From: Sediminihabitans luteus | Lineage (GTDB): Bacteria > Actinomycetota > Actinomycetes > Actinomycetales > Cellulomonadaceae | Reading direction: 5' to 3' | Length of the DNA: 64,000 nt | NCBI RefSeq assembly: GCF_002797595.1 | Contig: NZ_PGFE01000002.1 | Location: 310,001 to 374,000, forward strand | Shown here: positions 50,548 to 61,085 of the stretch, in pieces | How the letters are laid out: each line of letters begins with the position of its first letter | Numbering within the stretch: the stretch's first letter is position 1 | Notes under the pieces: model-generated | Seen by the model: only the letters and a program-made list of their open reading frames with translations | Told to the model about the DNA's origin: nothing | The model's database searches: none | Program-made: the position numbers and the translations under genes

Positions 50548-50955
50548 GTGAACCTCGACGACCTCGTGACCGACTGGATGACCCTTCCCGAGCTCGCCGA
50601 GGCGCTCGGCACCAAGCCCGGCAACGCCCGGAGCGTGGCCGGCGACCGGCGCGTCGTGGGTGCCCGCCGCGGCGAGCGCAACACGTTCCAGGTGCCCGCC
50701 CGGTTCGTGGTGACGCGCCACGAGGACTCGGTCGCGCGCGGGCAGGCCCGGGCCGGTGCCGACGAGGACACGCGCAAGGTCGTGCTCTCCACGCTGCCCG
50801 GCACGATCGCCGTCCTGAGCGACCTCGGCCTGGACGACGAGGAGATCATCGTCTGGCTCTTCACCGTCGACGACGCCCTCGGCACCACGCCGCTGGACGC
50901 GCTGCTCGAGGGGCGCAAGTCCGAGGTGCGGCGGGTCGCGCAGACCCTGGGCTGA
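50548..50955 (+). CDS. Rv2175c-like winged-helix DNA-binding protein
   Basis: A 135-residue protein. The N-terminal half, LVTDWMTLPELAEALGTKPG then NARSVAGDRRVVGARRGERN, is the winged helix; the C-terminal half, TIAVLSDLGLDDEEIIVWLF then DDALGTTPLDALLEGRKSEV, is the helical part of the Rv2175c family. In M. tuberculosis the orthologue is phosphorylated by PknL and loses DNA binding. Here the gene is divergent from the PASTA kinase by 69 bases, in line with the same control. Its DNA targets are unknown. Confidence 0.9.
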   Translation: MNLDDLVTDWMTLPELAEALGTKPGNARSVAGDRRVVGARRGERNTFQVPARFVVTRHEDSVARGQARAGADEDTRKVVLSTLPGTIAVLSDLGLDDEEIIVWLFTVDDALGTTPLDALLEGRKSEVRRVAQTLG

Positions 50956-50988
50956 CGGCCCGGTCGATGCCGGACGGCGCGAGCGGCC

Positions 50989-52143
50989 TCAGGCCGTGCG
51001 GCGCGTCGCCGCGACGGCGAGGTCGTGCAGCGTGCGGGCGGCCGTGGCGTCGAGCCCGGTCACCCCGAGCCCGGCCTCCTCGAGCGCAGCGAGCCCCGTG
51101 GCCGTGAGCTCGTCGATGAGCCCCTCGACGGCCGCCGTGGCCCCCGTCGCGTCGACGACGGTGCGCAGGTCGTCGACGTCCGCCTGCGTGAGGTCCGGGT
51201 CGCCGACCCGGCCGAGGATCAGTGCGCGGCCGGCACGGTCGGCGTGCTGCAGCGCACGGCACAGCAGCACGGTGCGCTTGCCCTCGCGCAGGTCGTCGCC
51301 CGCGGGCTTGCCCGTCACGGCGGGGTCGCCGAACACCCCGAGCAGGTCGTCGCGCAGCTGGAACGCCTCGCCCACGGGCAGGCCGAACGCCGCGGCGCGC
51401 GCGATCGCGTCGGGTGCCGCGCCGGCGAGGGCCGCGCCGATCGTCGTCGGGTGCTCGACCGAGTAGCGGGCCGACTTCGCGCGGATCACCGCGCGGGCGC
51501 GCTGCTCGGCGGCGGCCGGGTCCTCGCCCCAGGGCACCGACTGCGCGCGCACGTCGAGGAACTGCCCGACGGTGACCTCGGTCTGCATGTGGTCGAACAG
51601 CTCGCGCGCGCGAAGGCCGGACGCCGGGTCGACGTCGCGCGCGACGTCCGCGAACTGGCTGTTGCAGGCGATGAGCAGGACGTCGCCGAGCAGGATCGCG
51701 GCGCTCGTGCCGAAGTCGTCGGCGTCCCCGAGCCAGCCCTCGGCGCGGTGCGCCGCGGCGAACGCCCGGTGCGCGGACGGTCGACCGCGACGCGTGTCGG
51801 AGCGGTCCATGACGTCGTCGTGCACGAGCGCGGCGGCCTGGAACAGCTCGAGCGCGGCGCTGGCACCGATCACCGCCGGCCGGTCCGCGGGGTCGCCCGC
51901 GTGCGCGCGCCACGACCAGTAGCAGAAGGCTGCGCGGAGCCGCTTGCCGCCGCGCAGCAGGTGCCCGGCCTCCTCGAGAAGCGGCCCGGTCGCGTCACCC
52001 ACGTGCGCGAGCTCGTCGGCGAGCCGCCGCACGCGCGACTCGACGCTCGCGTCGACGTCCGCGCGGACGTCCTCGAGGTCGACGAGCGTGCCGGCGCTCG
52101 GGGGAGCGGGACGGGTGGACGGGCTGGGCGTGGGCACGCCCAC
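50989..52143 (-). CDS. Polyprenyl (geranylgeranyl-type) diphosphate synthase
   Basis: A 384-residue trans-isoprenyl diphosphate synthase. The first Asp-rich motif is LVHDDVMDRSDTRRGRP, in the D-D-x-x-D form, and the second is FQLRDDLLGVFGD. KRLRAAFCYWSWRA carries the K-x-R substrate residues and GKPAGDDLREGKRTVLL the late lysines. It makes C15-C20 or longer chains for menaquinone or polyprenyl-phosphate synthesis; the length cannot be stated from sequence. GTG start at 52143, with a second in-frame GTG two codons later. Its place next to the Rv2175c-like gene matches idsA2 in Mycobacterium. Confidence 0.93.
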   Translation of the reverse strand: MGVPTPSPSTRPAPPSAGTLVDLEDVRADVDASVESRVRRLADELAHVGDATGPLLEEAGHLLRGGKRLRAAFCYWSWRAHAGDPADRPAVIGASAALELFQAAALVHDDVMDRSDTRRGRPSAHRAFAAAHRAEGWLGDADDFGTSAAILLGDVLLIACNSQFADVARDVDPASGLRARELFDHMQTEVTVGQFLDVRAQSVPWGEDPAAAEQRARAVIRAKSARYSVEHPTTIGAALAGAAPDAIARAAAFGLPVGEAFQLRDDLLGVFGDPAVTGKPAGDDLREGKRTVLLCRALQHADRAGRALILGRVGDPDLTQADVDDLRTVVDATGATAAVEGLIDELTATGLAALEEAGLGVTGLDATAARTLHDLAVAATRRTA

Positions 52144-52173
52144 AGCCTAGGCGACCGCGCGCCGCGGCCGCGG

Positions 52174-52740
52174 TCAGGGCACGACGTCGCCCGAGAGGGA
52201 CACCAGGCAGCTCCCGTCGGTCTCGATCACGACGAGTGTGACGGCCTCGTCGGTGCGGTCGGCCGAGGAGGGGTTCGTCGTGCGCGTGTACAGGCGCTGC
52301 CCGGCCGTCCCCTGTGCGGGTTCGGGGCTCGCCGTGTCGAAGCCCGCACCGTCGAAGGTGTCGTCGTAGAACGCCAGGACGTCGGCCGCCGCCCCGGGGA
52401 CGGACAGGCTCAGCGAGAACGCGGTGGTCGTGCCGCCGGGCGTCGCGGCGCTCGCGAGCACCGTCGCGTCCGGCGGGGCGGGCACGGTCTCGCCCGGGAA
52501 GTCCGGCGCCAGCCCGCCGACCGACGAGGTCGGCCCGAAGGTCGGCAGGTCGACGACGCCGGGCGCCGGGCTCGTGCTCGCGCCCGCACGGTCCTCGGTC
52601 GGGGCGTCCTGCGAGCACCCACCGAGCGCGAGCGCGACGAGCGCGGCGACCGTGAGGGCACCGGTGCGAGCGCGGGCGGCCCGTCGCGGCGCGCGGACGT
52701 CGCTCGTGGCGCCGCGGGAGGGGGGAGCGGGGGAGATCAC
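52174..52740 (-). CDS. Putative lipoprotein, unknown function
   Basis: A 188-residue secreted protein from GTG 52740. Basic N-terminal residues and a hydrophobic stretch (TGALTVAALVALALGGC) end in a lipobox, so the mature protein begins at the Cys and is lipid-anchored outside the membrane. A Pro/Thr-rich linker precedes a single domain of ~110 residues (TVLASAATPGGTTTAFSLSL, then DVLAFYDDTFDGAGFDTA and the end SCLVSLSGDVV), resembling small actinobacterial lipoproteins with a ferredoxin-like fold. TACCGT on the minus strand, about six bases before the GTG, could be a -10 box of a leaderless transcript. Same strand as the polyprenyl synthase, 30 bases upstream of it. Confidence 0.8.
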   Translation of the reverse strand: MISPAPPSRGATSDVRAPRRAARARTGALTVAALVALALGGCSQDAPTEDRAGASTSPAPGVVDLPTFGPTSSVGGLAPDFPGETVPAPPDATVLASAATPGGTTTAFSLSLSVPGAAADVLAFYDDTFDGAGFDTASPEPAQGTAGQRLYTRTTNPSSADRTDEAVTLVVIETDGSCLVSLSGDVVP

Positions 52741-52873
52741 CCGGATACGGTAGCGACGTCGCGGGGCTGCGCGGTCGCAGGGCCACCGCCGAGCGGTCGT
52801 CCACAGGTCGGCGATGTCCACATCGGGCGCCCGGAGCGGCCCCGAGGGGCGCGTCGCGCCGTTCGATGGGTGC

Positions 52874-54061
52874 ATGACCACGATCCTGCGGGCCGACAGC
52901 CCGGCCGAGCTCCTCGCCTACGTCCCCTTCCGGCTCGGGTTCCGCCCGGCCGCGTCCGTCGTCCTGGTCTCGGTGCGCGGCCGGACGGTCGGGCTCGTCG
53001 CGCGCGCCGACACCGCCGACGTCCTCGGCCGCACGCCCGCGGTGCGCACGCTCGTCGACGGCCTGCACCGCGACGGTGCGGCCTCCGCGCTCCTGGTCGT
53101 CTACGCCGACGCTCCGCTCGGCCACGCCCGAGCTCTCGCGGCCCGCGTGCTGGCGCGCGTGCGCGCCGGCTCCCGCGGGCTCGAGGTCGCCGACGCGTGG
53201 GTCGTGACCCCGTCGGTGTACGCGTGCGTCGAGTGTCCCGGGTGCTGCCCCGACGGCGGCAGGCCCGTGCGCGACCTCGAGGCGACCCGGGTCGCGGCCC
53301 GGCTGGTCCTCGCGGGCGAGGCGCCGGCGCCCACGCGCGAGGCCGCCTACCGCGTCCCGGCCGCGCGGCCCGAGTCCGTCACGTCGGCGCGCCGCGCCTG
53401 CGAACGGTTCCGCGCGCGCGGGGAGCGGGCCGGCGACGTCACGGGTGCTCAGCACCTGGCGTGGCGCGTCGAGGGGTTCGCCGCGTGGCAGCGGGCGCTC
53501 GCGGCCGTGGGCGGCGAGGTCGCAGCGCCGGGCGTCGGGTCCGCGCAGGACGCCGCGGCGCGGTCGGCCCCGGCCGTGCCCGCGGTCGTGCTGGGCCGCG
53601 TCGCGGGGGCGCTGACGTGCGTCGCCGTCCGCGACGCGGTGCTGCTGACCCTCGTCCCGGGAGGCGGGAGGACGGCGCAGTCGACGGTCCGTGCGGACGA
53701 CGCGCCGGCGGTCACGCGCGGCACCGCGGACGCGATCGCGGCGATCGTCGACGCGGAGCGCGGGGTGCACCCGGACGCCTCGATCACCGGCCCCGCGCGC
53801 GAGGTGCTCGAGGCCGTCCTGGCGCACTCGCGCGGACCGGTGCGGGCGGCACCCGCGACCCTGCTCGGGCTCCTGGCCTGGTGGCACGGGGACGGGGGGC
53901 TCGCGCGCGAGCGCCTCGGCACTGCGCTCGACGCCGACCCGTCGTACCGGCTCGCGCGACTGCTCGAGAGCGCGCTCGCAGCGGGGCTCCCGCCCGGCTG
54001 GGTCCGGGCGGAGCACCCGGGCGACGGCAGGACCCCCTGGTCGGGTACGGTCGTGGACTGA
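52874..54061 (+). CDS. DUF4192 protein
   Basis: A 395-residue soluble protein. The opening LRADSPAELLAYVPFRLGFR is the DUF4192 signature, followed by PAASVVLVSVRGRTVGLVAR. A central cysteine cluster (VYACVECPGCCPDGGRP) varies between members and might bind metal. The tail has the conserved LLGLLAWWHGDGGLARERLG and ALDADPSYRLARLLESAL. The family is confined to actinobacteria and its function is unknown. ATG 52874 starts exactly at the conserved region; longer frames add unrelated sequence. Confidence 0.88.
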   Translation: MTTILRADSPAELLAYVPFRLGFRPAASVVLVSVRGRTVGLVARADTADVLGRTPAVRTLVDGLHRDGAASALLVVYADAPLGHARALAARVLARVRAGSRGLEVADAWVVTPSVYACVECPGCCPDGGRPVRDLEATRVAARLVLAGEAPAPTREAAYRVPAARPESVTSARRACERFRARGERAGDVTGAQHLAWRVEGFAAWQRALAAVGGEVAAPGVGSAQDAAARSAPAVPAVVLGRVAGALTCVAVRDAVLLTLVPGGGRTAQSTVRADDAPAVTRGTADAIAAIVDAERGVHPDASITGPAREVLEAVLAHSRGPVRAAPATLLGLLAWWHGDGGLARERLGTALDADPSYRLARLLESALAAGLPPGWVRAEHPGDGRTPWSGTVVD

Positions 54062-54125
54062 GGGCTCGCGAGTCGGCGAGCACCGCCCGCGTCGGCAGGA
54101 CGCACGAGCGCACGACGGAGGACGC

Positions 54126-54527
54126 ATGACGATCGTCGTCGGCCACCTGGCCACCCCCGAGGGGCAGGAGGCGCTCGACGCCTCGATCGCCGAGGCGCGT
54201 CGCACCGGCGCACGGCTCGTGGTGGTCGTCAGCCGGCGCAAGGGCACCCTTGAGGGCGCCTCGGCGGGCGACCACGAGGCCGACCTCGCGGCGCTGGGCG
54301 CGCGGCTCTCCGACGAGGGGGTCGAGCACGAGGTGCGGGTGATCTCCGACAGCACCGACGTCGCGGAGGACCTCGTCCTGACCGCCGAGGAGTCCGGGGC
54401 CGACCTCCTCGTGATCGGTCTGCGCCGCCGCAGCCCCGTCGGCAAGCTCATCCTCGGCTCGAACGCGCAGCGGATCCTGCTCGAGGCGCCGTGCCCGGTG
54501 CTCGCGGTCAAGCCCGACCGGCGCTGA
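54126..54527 (+). CDS. Universal stress protein, UspA family
   Basis: A 133-residue single-domain protein. [20 protein letters not shown] is the first strand-loop-helix, and the nucleotide site is [20 protein letters not shown] (residues ~95-114), matching the G-x-x-G-x(9)-G-S ATP-binding type. [11 protein letters not shown] is the last strand. Such proteins help during starvation or oxidative stress, often by binding ATP. It lies 64 bases after the DUF4192 gene and 277 bases before sigA. Confidence 0.93.
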   Translation: MTIVVGHLATPEGQEALDASIAEARRTGARLVVVVSRRKGTLEGASAGDHEADLAALGARLSDEGVEHEVRVISDSTDVAEDLVLTAEESGADLLVIGLRRRSPVGKLILGSNAQRILLEAPCPVLAVKPDRR

Positions 54528-54677
54528 CGTCCGGGAGGCGGCCGACGCCCCGGGCGCGGGAATTGTCACGGCCCGTGCCGTGTTGTGCCCTGCGAGCACC
54601 GTGCCCGATGCCGCCGTCGACGTGACGACGGCCACGCCGGACGCCCCGTGCAGCGTGGTCTGCGCCTGGTTGCCCGG

Positions 54678-54683
54678 TACAAT
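54678..54683 (+). promoter_or_regulatory. Putative -10 box of the sigA promoter
   Basis: TACAAT at 54678 stands out in GC-rich surroundings, 121 bases upstream of the sigA start. The bases 17-18 positions upstream (around 54654-54660) do not match a TTGACA -35 box well, so this could be an activator-dependent or alternative-sigma promoter. Confidence 0.45.
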
Positions 54684-54804
54684 AGAGGGAGAACACCGGC
54701 CCGAAGCGCCTCGCCGACGACGACGGCCCACCCACCGCGTCGTGGTCGTGCGCCCCGGTCCCGGTCGTCCCCGCCCCCTCCGACTGATTGCCGAAAGGTC
54801 ATTC

Positions 54805-56454
54805 GTGGCGTCCACCTCGCAGATCCCCGCGCTGCCGCGCGAGTTCGAGAACCCTGCCCTCCAAGACCTCCTGCGTCGAGGCTCAGCGACCGGACGCGTC
54901 GACGCGGAGTCGTTCCGCTCGGCGTGCGAGGCGGCCGGCGTCGGTGACGCCAAGCGGCTGAAGGCGGTGTTCCGCGCGCTCGCCGGTGCGGGTGTCGAGG
55001 TCGACTTGCCCACGGCCGCGGTCGCGGCGAACACGACCCCGACGGCGCGCACGCGCACGACCGCCAAGGCGCGCACCGCCGAGGCGTCGGGCACCGAGGC
55101 AGAGAAGGCCGCGCCCGCCGCACGGTCGACCGCGAAGGCCGGCACGTCGACCAAGACGGCCGCCGCGAAGGCTGCTCCGAAGACCGCGGCGAAGGCCGCG
55201 ACGACCAAGGCGGCCGCGACCAAGGCGGCGAAGGCCGCACCCGCGGACGCGCCCGACGAGCCGGACGTCGAGCTCGACGACGCGTTCGAGGACGACCTCG
55301 GCGACGCGTCGTCCGACGCCCCCGCGAAGAAGACGACGCGCAAGGCGCCCGTGAAGAAGGCCGCCGCACCGCGCAAGGCCGCCGCGAAGGCCCCCCGCGT
55401 GCCCGAGCCCGACGGGGTCGTGGAGGAGGACGTCCCGGAGCCGACCGTCAAGGTCGAGGCCTCCGAGGGCGACGAGAACCGCGGTTTCGTGGTCTCCGAC
55501 GCCGACGAGGACGACGCTCCGGTCCAGCAGGTCGTCACGGCGGGCGCCACGGCCGATCCGGTCAAGGACTACCTCAAGCAGATCGGCAAGGTCGCGCTGC
55601 TGAACGCCGAGCAGGAGGTGGACCTCGCCAAGCGCATCGAGGCGGGTCTGTTCGCGGAGGAGCGTCTGGCGTCGGGCGACGAGTTCGACCGTCGCACCGA
55701 GCGTGACCTCAAGTGGATCGCGCACGACGGTCGCCGCGCCAAGAACCACCTGCTCGAGGCCAACCTGCGGCTCGTCGTCTCGCTCGCCAAGCGCTACACG
55801 GGGCGCGGCATGCTGTTCCTGGACTTGATCCAGGAGGGCAATCTCGGCCTGATCCGTGCGGTCGAGAAGTTCGACTACACCAAGGGCTACAAGTTCTCGA
55901 CATACGCGACGTGGTGGATCCGCCAGGCCATCACCCGCGCGATGGCCGACCAGGCGCGCACGATCCGCATCCCGGTGCACATGGTCGAGGTCATCAACAA
56001 GCTCGCCCGCGTCCAGCGGCAGATGCTCCAGGACCTGGGCCGCGAGCCCACGCCCGAGGAACTCGCCAAGGAGCTCGACATGACGCCCGAGAAGGTCGTC
56101 GAGGTCCAGAAGTACGGCCGCGAGCCCATCTCGCTGCACACGCCGCTCGGCGAGGACGGCGACAGCGAGTTCGGCGACCTCATCGAGGACTCCGAGGCCG
56201 TCGTCCCGGCGGACGCCGTGAGCTTCACGCTCCTGCAGGAGCAGCTGCACCAGGTGCTCGACACGCTCTCCGAGCGTGAGGCGGGCGTCGTGTCCATGCG
56301 GTTCGGCCTGCAGGACGGTCAGCCCAAGACGCTCGACGAGATCGGCAAGGTCTACGGCGTCACGCGCGAGCGGATCCGTCAGATCGAGTCCAAGACGATG
56401 TCGAAGCTGCGTCACCCGAGCCGCTCGCAGGTGCTGCGCGACTACCTCGACTGA
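54805..56454 (+). CDS. sigA: Primary RNA polymerase sigma factor
   Basis: A 549-residue sigma-70 protein from GTG 54805 (AAAGG upstream). Residues ~1-245 are a low-complexity region rich in Ala, Lys, Thr and Asp, with KAA/KTA repeats, replacing a conventional region 1.1. Region 1.2 begins at [20 protein letters not shown]; region 2 has [20 protein letters not shown] (core binding) and [20 protein letters not shown] (-10 recognition); region 3 is [20 protein letters not shown]; region 4 ends with the helix-turn-helix [20 protein letters not shown]. This is the essential housekeeping sigma of actinobacteria (HrdB/RpoD type). A perfect terminator follows. Confidence 0.97.
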   Translation: MASTSQIPALPREFENPALQDLLRRGSATGRVDAESFRSACEAAGVGDAKRLKAVFRALAGAGVEVDLPTAAVAANTTPTARTRTTAKARTAEASGTEAEKAAPAARSTAKAGTSTKTAAAKAAPKTAAKAATTKAAATKAAKAAPADAPDEPDVELDDAFEDDLGDASSDAPAKKTTRKAPVKKAAAPRKAAAKAPRVPEPDGVVEEDVPEPTVKVEASEGDENRGFVVSDADEDDAPVQQVVTAGATADPVKDYLKQIGKVALLNAEQEVDLAKRIEAGLFAEERLASGDEFDRRTERDLKWIAHDGRRAKNHLLEANLRLVVSLAKRYTGRGMLFLDLIQEGNLGLIRAVEKFDYTKGYKFSTYATWWIRQAITRAMADQARTIRIPVHMVEVINKLARVQRQMLQDLGREPTPEELAKELDMTPEKVVEVQKYGREPISLHTPLGEDGDSEFGDLIEDSEAVVPADAVSFTLLQEQLHQVLDTLSEREAGVVSMRFGLQDGQPKTLDEIGKVYGVTRERIRQIESKTMSKLRHPSRSQVLRDYLD

Positions 56455-56514
56455 TCCTGGTCGTCTGTTTGGTCCCGACCGGTCGCGCCGCGCGCGCGAC
56501 CGGCCGGGACGCGA

Positions 56515-56549
56515 AGAACCCCGCCCGATCGACGATCGGGCGGGGTTCT
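56515..56549 (+). terminator. Terminator after sigA
   Basis: AGAACCCCGCCCGATC (56515-56530) and GATCGGGCGGGGTTCT (56534-56549) make a perfect 16-bp stem with a 3-base loop, followed by GTCGTT, 60 bases past the sigA stop. It probably serves both directions, because the DUF7455 gene converges on it. Confidence 0.9.
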
Positions 56550-56603
56550 GTCGTTGGTGCGTGCTGTCGTTCGTGCGGCGTCGTCCTGCGACGCGCGCGG
56601 GTC

Positions 56604-56816
56604 TCAGCGGGCCGAGGCGCTCCCGTGCTCGGCGAGGAGCTTGTCGGTCTCGTCCTGGACGAGGGTCGCGAGCTCGGTGTAGGCGCCGGCGTGGGCGCGG
56701 CCGTGGTGCCCGCAGAAGAGCAGCTCTCCGTGCTCGAGCACGACGCGGACGTACGCCTGGGCACCGCACCGGTCACAGCGGTCGGCGGCGGTCAGCGGTT
56801 CCGGTTCAGTCGTCAT
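56604..56816 (-). CDS. DUF7455 zinc-ribbon-like small protein
   Basis: About 70 residues. CDRCGAQAYVRVVLEHGELLFC then GHHGRAH gives a C-x-x-C...C-x-x-H pattern of a treble-clef or zinc ribbon. The C-terminal helix LATLVQDETDKLLAEHGS is acidic. It is commonly kept between sigA and parE in Micrococcales; no function is known. ATG 56816 is used; a GTG at 56825 is an alternative. No clear ribosome site. The 224-base gap to parE has little recognisable besides a GC-rich leader. Confidence 0.82.
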   Translation of the reverse strand: MTTEPEPLTAADRCDRCGAQAYVRVVLEHGELLFCGHHGRAHAGAYTELATLVQDETDKLLAEHGSASAR

Positions 56817-57049
56817 AGCAGTCACAGGACCATGTAACCACCTCGCGGGGCCCGTGGGACCCCGGTTCGCTCCGCGCGTAGCCGTGCGGAGGTTCGGTGC
56901 GCGGCACGTCCCGCGGCCGTGGTCCGTGCGCGGTCCCGGCGCAGGTGTCGGACGTCGCCCCCACGCCCGGTCGTCGCCGTGCGGCGGGTCCGGGGCCGGC
57001 CGGAGGGGCGGGTTCGAGTTGTCGCACGCCTCGTCTACGCTGGGGCACC

Positions 57050-59179
<2,130 letters not shown>

Positions 59180-59261
59180 GCCCGCGCGGGGCGGTCGAGC
59201 GTGACGAACGTCCCTGAGACGATCGCGTCCACCATGCGGTCGCCCTCGTAGGATGGCCCGC

Positions 59262-60293
59262 GTGACCCACACTGCATCGAAGACCTTCGTCGCGCGCGCC
59301 CTCGCGGGCGCCACCACCCTCGCCCTCGTCGGCACGCTCGCCGCGTGCTCCGACGACGACGGCGGCGCGAGCACCGCGACCGCGTCGACCACCGCGACCG
59401 CCACGAGCGGCTCCGCGTTCACCGAGCAGGCCGCCGCGGCCGCGACGTGGGCCGCCGGAAAGCTCGGCGACTCGGGGCTGCTCGAGACCGAGTTCGACGG
59501 GGTCGCGTACCCGGACCAGGGTCTGACGGCCGACCTCGTCCTCGCGCTCGTCGCCGTCGGTGACCCGCAGGCCGCCGACGTCGCGGCGACGCTCGCCGAC
59601 CCGGCGACCGTCGCGGCCTACGTGGGCGACGGCACCACGCAGTACGCCGGCTCGACGGCCAAGCTCGCCGCGACGCTCGCCGCGGCCGACGTCGACCCGA
59701 CCGACCTCGGTGGCCGTGACCTGCTCGCCGAGCTCGCCGCCACGCAGCAGGACTCGGGCCGGTTCTCCGACCAGGGCGGTGACGACTACTCGCAGACCAT
59801 CTCGCAGTCGTGGGGCGTGCTCGCGCAGGCCGTCGCGGGCGACGGCGCGGACGCGGGCGCGGTGGACTACCTGATCGCGCAGCAGTGCGACGACGGCGGG
59901 TTCTCCGCGACCCTCGAGGCGGCCGAGTGCGTCTCCGACGTCGACGCGACGGGCTTCGCGGTCTCCGCGCTGGTCGCGGCCGACGCCGACGCGGACGCCG
60001 TGAGCGCCGCGACCGACTGGCTCGGGACTGTCGCCGAGACCGACGCGGACGGCGCGTTCTGGCAGACCGGTGACCCGGCGGCCGCGAGCGTCAACAGCAC
60101 CGGGGTCGTCGCGGCCGCGCTGCAGGACGCGGGCGTCGACGCGGCCGACGCCCAGGGCTGGGTCGCGGCGCAGGCCGTGACCGAGGGCGCCGACGCCGGA
60201 GCCCTGACGCTCGCCGGCACCGCCGACGTGCGCAGCACGACGCAGGGCGCCCTCGCTCTGGCAGGTACGGGGCTCGCCGGTCTGTTTGACTGA
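59262..60293 (+). CDS. Lipoprotein with prenyltransferase-like alpha/alpha-barrel repeats
   Basis: A 343-residue protein from GTG 59262 (AGGA eight bases upstream; ATG 59253 also possible). A lipoprotein signal ends in the lipobox TLAAC, so it is anchored outside the membrane. The mature part is helical with repeated barrel motifs: LAATQQDSGRFSDQG, LIAQQCDDGGFSATLE and GTVAETDADGAFWQTG, each with the G-x-F turn of the prenyltransferase/squalene-cyclase superfamily. This fold also forms the first domain of animal intrinsic factor and transcobalamin. Catalytic Asp motifs of terpene cyclases are absent. It begins an operon with a DUF4430-like protein and an ECF transporter, suggesting ligand capture for uptake. 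Confidence 0.8.
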   Translation: MTHTASKTFVARALAGATTLALVGTLAACSDDDGGASTATASTTATATSGSAFTEQAAAAATWAAGKLGDSGLLETEFDGVAYPDQGLTADLVLALVAVGDPQAADVAATLADPATVAAYVGDGTTQYAGSTAKLAATLAAADVDPTDLGGRDLLAELAATQQDSGRFSDQGGDDYSQTISQSWGVLAQAVAGDGADAGAVDYLIAQQCDDGGFSATLEAAECVSDVDATGFAVSALVAADADADAVSAATDWLGTVAETDADGAFWQTGDPAAASVNSTGVVAAALQDAGVDAADAQGWVAAQAVTEGADAGALTLAGTADVRSTTQGALALAGTGLAGLFD

Positions 60294-60332
60294 CCAGCGA
60301 CGCCGCACCGCGGCCGGGACGAGGGGATGAGC

Positions 60333-61085
60333 ATGCGCGCACGCGGAGGCCCCGCACGCGGCATCGCGTGCGCTGCGGCCCTGGGCGCCACGGCGGTGTC
60401 GCTCGTCGCTGCCCCGGCGCACGCGACGGGGAGCGACGTCGCGGACGACGCGTGCCGCGGCGTCGCCGTCGTCGTCGACCTGGGGGTGCTCCCGGGCGCG
60501 GACGGCGCGGACGGCGCGGACGACGCCACCGTCGCGTGCGACCCCGGCGACGGTCACCGCTCGGGGCTCGACGTGCTGGACGGTGCCGGGATCGACGTCG
60601 AGGGAACGGCGCGCTGGGGCCCGTCGTTCGTGTGCCGGGTCGACGGTCGCCCCACCGCGGACGAGGTGATCGACCTGCCCGACGGTGACACGCTGGTCGA
60701 GGCGTGCGCCGACACCCCGAGCACGCAGGCCTACTGGACGCTCTGGGTCGCGCGTGCGGGCGAGGACTGGACCTACGCCACGACCGGCGTCGCCGACCTC
60801 ACCCTGTACCCGGGGGACGCCCTCGGGCTGAGGTTCGGCACGTCGTCCGCGGACGGCAGCGCCCCCGCGTCGGACGTCGCGCCCCGGGTGGCCCCGGAGG
60901 CGGCCTTCGCCTCGGCGGCGTCGGGCGCGGGCACCGACAACGGCGCTGACGACACCGGGTCCGGTGACGTCGACGGCGTCGACCAGGGTGCCCTCGTGGT
61001 CCCGGTGCCCGTGGTCGTGGGGGTCGTGCTCGTCCTCGGGCTGGTCGCCGCGAGCGTCGTCGTGGCCCGACGCAGGCGCCCGTGA
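60333..61085 (+). CDS. Membrane-anchored protein with DUF4430-like region
   Basis: About 250 residues from ATG 60333, with GAGGGG six bases upstream (ATG 60327 is an alternative). An N-terminal signal peptide (CAAALGATAVSLVAAPAHA) is followed by an extracellular domain: GLDVLDGAGIDVEGTARWGP and FVCRVDGRP resemble the L-x-x-a-G-f and f-v-c-x-I-d-g blocks seen with DUF4430, and AYWTLWVARAGEDWTY is the typical Y-W-s-y-w strand. After an Ala/Asp-rich linker comes one C-terminal helix (VVGVVLVLGLVAASVVVARR) and a basic tail. DUF4430 is related to the second domain of intrinsic factor/transcobalamin. Its stop overlaps the EcfT start (GTGA). Confidence 0.72.
   Translation: MRARGGPARGIACAAALGATAVSLVAAPAHATGSDVADDACRGVAVVVDLGVLPGADGADGADDATVACDPGDGHRSGLDVLDGAGIDVEGTARWGPSFVCRVDGRPTADEVIDLPDGDTLVEACADTPSTQAYWTLWVARAGEDWTYATTGVADLTLYPGDALGLRFGTSSADGSAPASDVAPRVAPEAAFASAASGAGTDNGADDTGSGDVDGVDQGALVVPVPVVVGVVLVLGLVAASVVVARRRRP

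Noticed and set aside
51025-54129. A 1034-codon plus-strand frame over polyprenyl synthase, lipoprotein and DUF4192 genes
   Set aside because: It crosses three well-supported genes in other frames and its product has only low-complexity Arg/Gly/Ala sequence.
59180-59261. Cobalamin riboswitch upstream of the ECF operon
   Set aside because: Only 82 bases separate it from parE, too short for a cobalamin riboswitch, and no B12-box-like sequence is visible.
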